Source: Thermococcus sp.
Lineage (GTDB): Archaea > Methanobacteriota_B > Thermococci > Thermococcales > Thermococcaceae
Assembly (NCBI GenBank): GCA_027035445.1
Contig: JALVUT010000011.1
Location: 1-5,322, forward strand
Direction: 5' to 3'
Length of the DNA: 5,322 nt
Both the position numbers and the translations under genes were made by a program. Positions 1-5,322 of the stretch are shown piece by piece. The notes beneath the pieces are model-generated. The model did not search any database and was not told where the DNA came from. It worked only from the letters and a program-made list of their open reading frames with translations. How positions within the stretch are numbered: position 1 is the stretch's first letter; each line of letters starts with the position of its first letter.

Positions 1-241
1 CGACATTTCGAATCTTGAGATAGGGCTGAAGGTCAACGGCCAGCTCAGACAGCTCTCAAGGACTGCGGAGATGATATTCAAAGTCCCGGAGATTATCGAG
101 TATGTCTCGGGCATAATGACCCTTGAGGAGGGCGATATCATCGCCACAGGGACCCCTGCCGGAGTTGGCCCCCTGAGGCACGGGGACAAAATAGAGGCGT
201 GGATTGAGGGCATAGGAGTTTTAAAGGAAGAAGTCTACTAA
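1..241 (+). CDS. Fumarylacetoacetate hydrolase (FAH) family protein, C-terminal part only
   Basis: Only the last 79 residues are in the window. The reading frame starts at base 2 and ends at TAA 239-241, and the start lies to the left. The visible part matches the C-terminal half of the FAH fold: a stretch reading MIFKVPEIIEYVSG at about residues 24-37, EEGDIIATGTPAGVGPL at 42-58, then HGDKIEAWIEGIG before the end. The TGTPxGVG loop is a hallmark of this family, which includes acylpyruvases, 2-hydroxyhepta-2,4-diene-1,7-dioate isomerases and oxaloacetate decarboxylase/tautomerases. The Glu/Glu/Asp residues that bind the divalent metal lie before the window, so neither activity nor substrate can be decided. 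The product should be a soluble cytoplasmic enzyme. It is convergent with phoU and the two coding regions overlap by 4 bases. Nothing links it to phosphate uptake. Family is sure; function is open. Confidence 0.9.
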   Translation, partial: DISNLEIGLKVNGQLRQLSRTAEMIFKVPEIIEYVSGIMTLEEGDIIATGTPAGVGPLRHGDKIEAWIEGIGVLKEEVY

Positions 242-837
242 ACCCTCTTTCCCTTCTTGATGTAAATAACCTGTGCCCCTATGTCCTTTGCATGGTCGCT
301 TATCCTCTCTAGGTGCCTCATAAGGAGTGCTTCCACCGGTGAGCACTTTTCTGGGTCCCGTATTCCTTGTAGGGAGCGTATATAAAGGCCGTCTATCTCC
401 CTGTCGAGCTCAAGGAGCTTCCCGGTAGCTACCTCGTCGAGGTTCTCGAAGGCGTCTATTGCGGTCTTAAGCGCTTTGAGTGTCAGTTTGAAGCCCTTAT
501 CAAGGAGTGGTGTCATCTCAAAGGGCCCTACGACTTTGGCTGTCCTCTCTATCTCCATAGCGTATCGAGAGATCCGGTAAAGGTCATATGAGACGTCTAT
601 GGCACTCTGGATGAAGCGCAGGTCGCCTGCCACCGGTGAGTAGCGGACGAGTAGCTCTGTTGCGATGTTCAACACCTCCCCGTGGAGGATGTGGAGCTCG
701 CTCGATATATCTGCTATGGAATCACCCTCTCCACCGAGGCTCTTACTTGCCCGCTGGAGGGATGAGAGGGCATCGTTTCCCATTTCCCTTATGAGTTTTT
801 TCAGCTGTTCAATTCCCATGTCAAGGAGTTTTCTCAT
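238..837 (-). CDS. phoU: Phosphate transport system regulatory protein PhoU
   Basis: PhoU is a cytoplasmic all-helical protein that, in bacteria, modulates Pst transport and phosphate signalling. This 199-residue product is shorter than the 220-240 typical of bacteria but keeps both three-helix repeats. Repeat 1 includes YSPVAGDLRFI (66-76), the PhoU signature PvAxDLR. Repeat 2 carries DREID (145-149) and LERISDHAKDIG (176-187). The second repeat keeps the E(D)xxxD metal motif (E177-R-I-S-D181), but the matching site in repeat 1 reads Y87-R-I-S-R91, so the acidic ligands are gone. The start is ATG 837-835, with GGGGTGAT placed 3 bases before it. An in-frame ATG at 897 would add 20 residues, but they lie inside pstB, resemble no PhoU, and the longer start lacks this ribosome site. 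The gene begins 4 bases after the pstB stop and is last in the operon. Its role in archaea is less well established than in bacteria; direct control of PstB or of phosphate flux is inferred. Confidence 0.93.
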   Translation of the reverse strand: MRKLLDMGIEQLKKLIREMGNDALSSLQRASKSLGGEGDSIADISSELHILHGEVLNIATELLVRYSPVAGDLRFIQSAIDVSYDLYRISRYAMEIERTAKVVGPFEMTPLLDKGFKLTLKALKTAIDAFENLDEVATGKLLELDREIDGLYIRSLQGIRDPEKCSPVEALLMRHLERISDHAKDIGAQVIYIKKGKRV

Positions 838-840
838 CCT

Positions 841-848
841 ATCACCCC
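841..848 (-). promoter_or_regulatory. Ribosome binding site of phoU, overlapping the pstB stop
   Basis: The - strand reads GGGGTGATAGGATG, matching the GGTGAT part of the archaeal anti-Shine-Dalgarno complement AGGAGGTGATCC, with 3 bases before ATG 837-835. The TGA inside it is the pstB stop codon, so ribosomes ending pstB stand directly on the phoU initiation site. This decides the shorter 199-residue start for PhoU. Confidence 0.8.
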
Positions 849-1603
849 AGGGCCCCCGTGACGTATTTCTCGGTGAGCTCGTGCTCGGGGCTCTCAAAGA
901 CCTTCCTCGTTGGTCCCACTTCTATTAATTCACCCAGATATAAGAAACCAACATAATCACTAGCTCTAGCGGCTTGGGCAGGTAGGTGGGTAACTAAAAC
1001 TATCGTATAGTCCCCCTTTAGCTCAAAAAGAAGCTCCTCTATTCTGGCTGTCCCGACCGGGTCAATGTTGGCAGTAGGTTCATCCATTAGAAGTATTTTT
1101 GGCTTCATCGCCAGGGCCCTCGCTATCACAAGCCTCTGTTTCTGACCACCGCTCAGGTTGCGGGGATAATCGTTCAGGCGATCCTTCACCTCGTCCCAGA
1201 GGGCCGCTTTTTTGAGCGCCCACTCCACCCTTTCGTCCAGATCTTCTTTTGACTTTACGAGCCTGTTGAGCTTCAGCCCGATGGCGACGTTCTCGTATAT
1301 TGTCATGTGGGGAAAGGGATTGGGGTACTGGAAGACCATACCCACCTGCCTTCTGACCTCGATAGGATCAACTTCTTGGGAGTATATATTCTTTCCAAAG
1401 AGACGAACCTCTCCCTCAACCCGGATATCCTCTTTTAGCTCGAGGAGTCTGTTGAAAGTCCTGAGCATCGTGCTCTTCCCACAGCCGCTGGGCCCCATAA
1501 GGGCGAAAATACCCTTCTCCGGAATCTGTAGATTGACATTTTTTATTACGTGACTCTGGCCGTAGTAAACATTCAGCTCAGAAGTTTCTATTGCGAAGTT
1601 CAC
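842..1603 (-). CDS. pstB: Phosphate ABC transporter ATP-binding protein PstB
   Basis: This is the ATPase subunit of the Pst importer. Two copies bind the cytoplasmic face of the PstC-PstA pair and couple ATP hydrolysis to phosphate entry. The 253 residues match the usual PstB length of 250-260. All ABC motifs are intact: Walker [10 protein letters not shown] (37-45), Q-loop Q92 within [10 protein letters not shown], signature LSGGQKQR (150-157), Walker B ILLMDEP (170-176) with catalytic E175, D-loop ending in D181, and switch His H206 within VTH. The FQxPNPFP stretch after the Q-loop and the C-terminal [27 protein letters not shown] are typical of PstB, not of other importers. The D-loop reads ANID where SALD is usual, a small change. 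The start is GTG 1603-1601, 4 bases after an AAGGAGGTGA ribosome site. It overlaps the pstA stop by 4 bases (GTGA), so coupled translation is likely. Confidence 0.97.
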   Translation of the reverse strand: MNFAIETSELNVYYGQSHVIKNVNLQIPEKGIFALMGPSGCGKSTMLRTFNRLLELKEDIRVEGEVRLFGKNIYSQEVDPIEVRRQVGMVFQYPNPFPHMTIYENVAIGLKLNRLVKSKEDLDERVEWALKKAALWDEVKDRLNDYPRNLSGGQKQRLVIARALAMKPKILLMDEPTANIDPVGTARIEELLFELKGDYTIVLVTHLPAQAARASDYVGFLYLGELIEVGPTRKVFESPEHELTEKYVTGALG

Positions 1604-2436
1604 AGTTTCACCTCCTTAAGGCTCATCCTTAGGGGGATGAACACGGCGATGAAAATCATCATCAGGACAAGGGAGGCACCCCATGCAGTTGCATGATCCT
1701 GTGGGCTTGGGCTTTGTATTAGTTGATATATTAAGAGGGGGATAGTGCCCACAGGTTTGGTTATCGATGTTGGGTAGCTCTCGTAGAGCCCTCCTGCAGT
1801 GAACAGCAATGGAGCAGTCTCCCCCGCGGCCTTTGCAATTCCTATTAGGACGCCTGTTAGTACCCCCCGCTTTGCCATCGGGGCAAGTATTCTGAATAAC
1901 ACCTTGATTCTTGTAAGGCCGAGGGCGTAGCCTGCCTCTTTGTATGTGAAGGGGATCCCCCTCATGGCCTCGTGGGTGTAGACGGCAACATATGGGAGGA
2001 GGATTATAACCAGAGCAAAGGCACCTGCTATAGCCGAGTAAGTCCCCATAGGAATGACAAGAACCGCCATGACAAAAATTCCCACCAATATTGTGGGAAA
2101 CTCCATCATTATTTCGAGAAGGGCTTTAGTCCACCTTCCTAACGTACTTCTTGGGTTTTCGTAGGAGTGCATGCCTACCATCAGCGCGAGGGGTACCCCA
2201 ATTAAGCTTGATAGGAACGTTAGAAGGAAGGTTCCTGCTATGGCAGGGCCTATACCTCCCTCTGAGAATGTCCCCGTAAAAAATATGATTCCTCTTTTCA
2301 GGATCACGGGCAGTCCTTTCAGGGTCACGGTGTATAGTATATAAAAGAGGGGGAGCACGGCGACCACTGTGAGGAGGCCGATGGTAAACAGAAAACCTTT
2401 TTCCACTGCCTTTCGGTTGGGATTAAACTTGAACAT
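1600..2436 (-). CDS. pstA: Phosphate ABC transporter permease PstA
   Basis: This is the second membrane subunit of the Pst importer, pairing with PstC to form the phosphate channel. The 278 residues show about six hydrophobic segments, near 15-38, 66-90, 107-129, 132-155, 188-210 and 251-270. The cytoplasmic EAA loop that contacts PstB reads [20 protein letters not shown] (167-186), with the conserved EAA-type start and G173. [13 protein letters not shown] (203-215) is a PstA hallmark and, with the order of the genes, separates it from PstC. The start is ATG 2436-2434, with AGGAGGTG 8 bases upstream, inside the last codons of pstC; the two genes overlap by 14 bases. Its last codons (Lys-Glu-Val-Lys-Leu) double as the ribosome site of pstB. 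No key residue appears to be missing. Confidence 0.96.
   Translation of the reverse strand: MFKFNPNRKAVEKGFLFTIGLLTVVAVLPLFYILYTVTLKGLPVILKRGIIFFTGTFSEGGIGPAIAGTFLLTFLSSLIGVPLALMVGMHSYENPRSTLGRWTKALLEIMMEFPTILVGIFVMAVLVIPMGTYSAIAGAFALVIILLPYVAVYTHEAMRGIPFTYKEAGYALGLTRIKVLFRILAPMAKRGVLTGVLIGIAKAAGETAPLLFTAGGLYESYPTSITKPVGTIPLLIYQLIQSPSPQDHATAWGASLVLMMIFIAVFIPLRMSLKEVKL
1608..1617 (-). promoter_or_regulatory. Ribosome binding site of pstB, inside the end of pstA
   Basis: The - strand reads AAGGAGGTGA, then AACT, then the GTG start of pstB. It is a near-complete match to the archaeal anti-Shine-Dalgarno complement. The same bases encode the Lys-Glu-Val-Lys end of PstA. It supports the GTG start; no nearby ATG competes. 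Confidence 0.8.
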
Positions 2437-3352
2437 TCTTCTCCCACCTCCTGAGTATGTGAATCCCTAGTATATTAACAGCAAGCCCTATGGCAAAGAG
2501 TGCTAAACCGGCAGCAAACAAAGTGGATGTCATGTAAGTGTAAAGAAAAGTGTTGCCAAATTGATTGGCTATGAGTGAGGAAATTGTATATCCTGGTACA
2601 AAGAGCTTGTAAGTCAGGTTAAACGTGTTGCCTATAACGAGACTCACCGCTATGGTCTCTCCAACTGCTCTCCCAAACCCCAGGATTACCCCAGAGATCA
2701 CTGCTGGCTTGATGTAGCCAAGGAGTATCCGTGTGGCCTCAAACTTGGTGGCCCCAACGGCGTATGCTGCTTCTCTGTATGTAATGGGGATCATCTGATA
2801 TGCCTCGCGCATAATTGCGGAAACAAAAGGGGTGATCATTATTGCCAGAAGAACCCCCGCCGAGAGGTAACTGTATCCCCCAACGGGAGGATAGTTGAAG
2901 AGAGGTATAAATGAAAAATATCTATAAAGCGGTTTCATAACCCAATGCCTCAGGAATGGCACCAGGACAAAGGCCCCCCATATACCATAGATTATGGTGG
3001 GCAGGCCAGCCATCACATCGGAGAGTATTGTGAGGATATTTTTCAGGCCCCTGGGGGCATAGTCAACGATGAAGACAGAAAACGCAGTTGATATAGGGAG
3101 GGAAATCAGGATCGCAATGAGGGACGTGTAAAAGCTTCCCCAGAGGGCTGCGGCTATACCGTATACTTCCTTCTGTGGGACTGTAGAGGCCTGCCAGATG
3201 TTCTTAATATACAGATCTATTCCAAAGTGCTCCAGTGCAGGAAGGGCGCTTCTGAAAAACACAAAGAGCATTCCAGCAAAGAGCAGGAATATTACTAGGA
3301 TCACAGGAAAGGATATTATGTCAAATACATCCAGTTTCCTTCTCACTTCCAT
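2423..3352 (-). CDS. pstC: Phosphate ABC transporter permease PstC
   Basis: This is the first membrane subunit of the Pst importer. The 309 residues show about six hydrophobic segments, near 12-34, 66-95, 108-132, 164-183, 215-240 and 275-299. The extracytoplasmic stretch between the first two, about 35-62, is where PstC family members usually differ from PstA. The EAA loop facing PstB reads EAAYAVGATKFEATRILLGY (194-213), followed by FGRAVGETIAVSLVIGN (226-242), which has the PstC-type AVGET motif. The start is ATG 3352-3350. The ribosome site is the partial match GTGAT, 3 bases upstream, in the same register as that of phoU; a stronger AGGAGG lies too far away, about 18 bases upstream. The gene follows pstS after 58 bases, the only gap in the operon, and its 3' end overlaps pstA by 14 bases. 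Confidence 0.96.
   Translation of the reverse strand: MEVRRKLDVFDIISFPVILVIFLLFAGMLFVFFRSALPALEHFGIDLYIKNIWQASTVPQKEVYGIAAALWGSFYTSLIAILISLPISTAFSVFIVDYAPRGLKNILTILSDVMAGLPTIIYGIWGAFVLVPFLRHWVMKPLYRYFSFIPLFNYPPVGGYSYLSAGVLLAIMITPFVSAIMREAYQMIPITYREAAYAVGATKFEATRILLGYIKPAVISGVILGFGRAVGETIAVSLVIGNTFNLTYKLFVPGYTISSLIANQFGNTFLYTYMTSTLFAAGLALFAIGLAVNILGIHILRRWEKNVQV
2445..2452 (-). promoter_or_regulatory. Ribosome binding site of pstA, inside the end of pstC
   Basis: The - strand reads AGGAGGTG followed by GGAGAAGA and ATG. It lies in the codons for the Arg-Arg-Trp-Glu region of the PstC C-terminus, 20 bases before the pstC stop. Because the pstA start precedes that stop, ribosomes finishing pstC pass over the pstA start. 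Confidence 0.75.
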
Positions 3353-3355
3353 GCT

Positions 3356-3360
3356 ATCAC
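3356..3360 (-). promoter_or_regulatory. Weak ribosome binding site of pstC
   Basis: GTGAT lies 3 bases before the ATG at 3352, the same spacing as in phoU. It matches only 5 bases of the anti-Shine-Dalgarno complement, weaker than the sites of pstA and pstB. This could contribute to lower channel output relative to PstS, which is inference. Confidence 0.55.
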
Positions 3361-3380
3361 TTCCCGGCCTCCTGTGGGCA

Positions 3381-3397
3381 ATTCAAAAATTGAAAAT
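3381..3397 (-). terminator. Possible weak terminator or attenuator between pstS and pstC
   Basis: The - strand reads ATTTTCAATTTTTGAAT, starting 14 bases after the pstS stop. It holds runs of four and five T and a small perfect inverted repeat, TTCAA-TTT-TTGAA. Archaeal RNA polymerase stops at T-rich tracts without needing a stable hairpin, so partial termination here would give more pstS transcript than pstCAB-phoU transcript. The runs are short and the stem is weak, so full termination is not expected. An RNA processing site or simple AT-rich spacing would look similar. Confidence 0.35.
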
Positions 3398-3410
3398 GGA
3401 CATGGATAAC

Positions 3411-4532
3411 TCAGTTTTGAATCATGCTGACCGCCTTAAGGCCGATCTCTGCTACTTCCTTGGGAAGGCCGACATAACCGGGTGCGAGGTTCTGGGGCTT
3501 CTGTCCTTCGGTGAGGATCCACTTCAGAAATGCTTTTATTGCCTTGGCCTTCTCCCTGCTGTAATGTTTTCCACCTTTGTTCTCCCACACAAGGAGGTGA
3601 GTAAAGGCAACTATTGGATAGGAGTCCTTCCCCGGCGCATCTAGGAGCTGCGTGAGGTTTTCTTTATAGCCCTCGGTTGGTGCCGGGATATAGGATTTAA
3701 TCGCTAAAACTGCAGATTTTATGGTTATATTTGTTGGCAGAACGAAGTTTCCCGCCTTGTTTTTTAGGGCTGCAACTGTCAGGTTGTCTTTTATAGCATA
3801 GGAGAGTTCCGTGTATGCTATGCTGTACGGAGTGTTTTTAAGTATGGCCACAACCCCGGGGTTGCCCTTCCCGGCTAATCCCCTTCCGAGCCTGTCAACC
3901 GGCCAGTTTACCACCAGACCCGCTCCAACTTTCTTGGCCCATTCGCTGCTTATGAGGCTGAGGTATGTGGTGAATATCTTCGTGGTTCCGCTGGCATCAC
4001 TTCTGTGAATGACTATTATCCTCTTATGGGGGAGCTTTAGCCCCGGGTTAAGGCTCTTGATGGACGGGTCATCCCAGTATTGAATTTCTCCCAGGAATAT
4101 TTTGGCAAGAACGGCCCGGCTTAACCTTAACCCTGTTCCAATTCTTGGCACGTTGTATGCTACAACAACAGCACCGACTATCTCCGGGAACTGGAGGGGC
4201 TGATCCCCGGTTGATAGGAATTTTTTCCACATATCAGCGCTGACAGCGGGGTCGCTTCGGCCAATATCGGTAAGTCCTTTTAGAAACGTTTCTTGACCGT
4301 ACCCGCTTCCTCCCCCTTGATATTCAATTTTAACGTTGGGGTGGGAGCTCTGATAAATCTTGATCCATTTCTGAATTTGATACATGGGAAATGTGGCACC
4401 TGTGGTGCGGAGGGATATAGTCTGAGTGGGTTTGCTTGAAGTGGGTGCAGTGCTACTCTGCCCTATGCATCCGCTGGCCGCCACGGTAGCGACCAGTATA
4501 AAAATCACGGACAAAGCTATGACCTGTTTCAT
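3411..4532 (-). CDS. pstS: Phosphate-binding lipoprotein PstS (substrate-binding protein of the Pst importer)
   Basis: This protein captures phosphate outside the cell and delivers it to PstC-PstA. The 373-residue product begins MKQVIALSVIFILVATVAASGC, a signal peptide ending in a lipobox (ASGC, Cys22) that would be lipid-anchored. A Ser/Thr/Pro-rich linker follows at about 25-38. The phosphate-binding loops are recognisable: TTGATFP (43-49, with T47 and F48), GGGSGYG (73-79, S76), RSD (92-94, D94) and HRSDASGTT (176-184, R177, S181, G182, T183). The C-terminal part SYPIVAFTHLLVWENKGG, then LKWILTEGQKPQNLAPGYVGLP, is typical of PstS. The start chosen is ATG 4532-4530, with GGTGAGG just before it. 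An in-frame GTG at 4541 falls inside that ribosome site and is unlikely. Residue R92 stands where bacterial proteins usually have a small residue (GASD). It is the first gene after the pst promoter. Confidence 0.96.
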   Translation of the reverse strand: MKQVIALSVIFILVATVAASGCIGQSSTAPTSSKPTQTISLRTTGATFPMYQIQKWIKIYQSSHPNVKIEYQGGGSGYGQETFLKGLTDIGRSDPAVSADMWKKFLSTGDQPLQFPEIVGAVVVAYNVPRIGTGLRLSRAVLAKIFLGEIQYWDDPSIKSLNPGLKLPHKRIIVIHRSDASGTTKIFTTYLSLISSEWAKKVGAGLVVNWPVDRLGRGLAGKGNPGVVAILKNTPYSIAYTELSYAIKDNLTVAALKNKAGNFVLPTNITIKSAVLAIKSYIPAPTEGYKENLTQLLDAPGKDSYPIVAFTHLLVWENKGGKHYSREKAKAIKAFLKWILTEGQKPQNLAPGYVGLPKEVAEIGLKAVSMIQN

Positions 4533-4535
4533 AGG

Positions 4536-4542
4536 CCTCACC
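4536..4542 (-). promoter_or_regulatory. Ribosome binding site of pstS
   Basis: The - strand reads GGTGAGG, then CCT and the ATG at 4532. The GGTGA core matches the archaeal anti-Shine-Dalgarno complement. The alternative in-frame GTG (4541-4539) is part of this site itself, which favours the ATG. With a transcription start expected near 4545, the leader would be only about 10-14 bases and would barely include this site. Confidence 0.75.
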
Positions 4543-4564
4543 GGTGGGCATCTCCGCCGGTTTA

Positions 4565-4578
4565 CTTATAAATTTTGT
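4565..4578 (-). promoter_or_regulatory. BRE/TATA promoter of the pst operon
   Basis: The - strand reads ACAAAATTTATAAG. TTTATAAG (4572-4565) fits the archaeal TATA box and the A-rich ACAAAA before it fits the TFB recognition element. Its centre is about 36 bases before the pstS ATG. With the usual distance of about 24-26 bases from TATA to start, transcription should begin near 4542-4546, giving a very short leader. No other equally good promoter is seen inside the operon, so it probably drives all five genes. Other TATA-like strings further upstream are possible alternatives. Confidence 0.7.
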
Positions 4579-4583
4579 CGCAA

Positions 4584-4620
4584 TAGAATATAGTTTAGAT
4601 CATGCTCCTATATAAGTCTA
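4584..4620. promoter_or_regulatory. Imperfect inverted repeat upstream of the pst promoter, candidate operator
   Basis: On the + strand TAGAATATAG (4584-4593) faces CTATATAAGTCTA (4608-4620). The inner six bases ATATAG/CTATAT are perfect and the outer TAGA/TCTA also pair, with three extra bases (AAG) on one side, around a 14-base spacer. A third CTATAT lies at 4626-4631. The repeat sits directly upstream of the BRE, where archaeal activators usually bind, so a phosphate-responsive regulator could act here. The region is strongly AT-rich, so such a repeat could arise by chance. It does not resemble the bacterial Pho box. Confidence 0.3.
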
Positions 4621-4648
4621 AATATCTATATATTTTTTATAGAGTTAC

Positions 4649-5322
<674 letters not shown>

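Noticed and set aside
838..897. A 20-residue N-terminal extension of PhoU from an ATG at 897.
   Set aside because: It lies within pstB codons, has no PhoU-like sequence, and the ATG at 837 has a well-placed GGGGTGAT site.
1212..1553. Open frame of 113 codons on the + strand opposite pstB.
   Set aside because: It is fully antisense to the conserved ATPase motifs and has no recognisable protein features; the same holds for + strand frames at 665-928, 3198-3644, 3811-4008, 4602-4862, 4667-4987 and 5038-5235.
2461..2940. Lower GC content in parts of pstC (hand counts of single 60-base lines gave 33-45%) than in flanking genes (47-67%), as a sign of recent transfer.
   Set aside because: A pstS line counted the same way was 57%, like the flanks. 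Membrane proteins rich in Phe, Ile and Tyr codons lower GC by themselves, so the contrast is not evidence of transfer.
4539..4541. GTG as the start of pstS, three codons earlier.
   Set aside because: The GTG is part of the GGTGAGG ribosome site for the ATG at 4532, and nothing suitable lies before it.
4453..4551. A 32-codon reading frame from ATG 4551, overlapping the pstS signal peptide in another frame (possible upstream leader peptide).
   Set aside because: The expected transcription start near 4542-4546 lies downstream of this ATG, it has no ribosome site, and most of it is the shadow of the signal-peptide codons.
4533..4648. Possible riboswitch, small RNA (C/D box) or terminator of trm14 in the pstS upstream region.
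   Set aside because: No conserved C/D boxes, no extended stem and no T-run on the - strand were seen; the region is explained by the promoter and AT-rich spacer.

Overview
The window looks like chromosomal DNA of a hyperthermophilic euryarchaeon, most probably a Thermococcus or a close relative in the Thermococcales. The clues are Shine-Dalgarno sites of the GGAGGTGAT type placed 3-8 bases before the starts, a BRE/TATA promoter (AAAA followed by TTTATAAG), an archaeal lipobox (ASGC) on the binding protein, extreme gene packing, and a right-hand gene of the archaeal Trm14 tRNA methyltransferase type. This placement rests on recognition, not on a database search.

Layout. On the + strand, positions 1-241 hold the 3' end of a fumarylacetoacetate hydrolase (FAH) family gene. 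Everything else lies on the - strand. Read right to left, these are the 3' part of a Trm14-like tRNA (guanine-N2)-methyltransferase (5322-4649), a 116-base AT-rich promoter region, and a complete phosphate-uptake operon pstS (4532-3411), pstC (3352-2423), pstA (2436-1600), pstB (1603-842) and phoU (837-238). The phoU and FAH genes converge, and their stop codons overlap.

How the genes work together. PstS is a membrane-anchored lipoprotein that captures phosphate outside the cell. PstC and PstA form the membrane channel, PstB is the ATPase that drives uptake, and PhoU is the helical-bundle regulator usually found with Pst. The order pstS-C-A-B-phoU is the same as in many bacteria. One promoter in front of pstS appears to serve all five genes. 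From pstC to phoU the genes overlap or lie 4 bases apart, and the Shine-Dalgarno site of pstA, pstB and phoU sits inside the end of the preceding gene, so translation is probably coupled. The only real gap inside the operon is the 58 bases between pstS and pstC, which hold a T-rich inverted repeat that could reduce transcription after pstS.

No mobile element, CRISPR array, tRNA or rRNA is visible, and there is no stretch over 300 bases without a gene. I did not find a wholly new system. The points most worth a second look are the loss of the first metal-binding motif in PhoU, an imperfect inverted repeat just upstream of the pst promoter, and the T-rich element after pstS.
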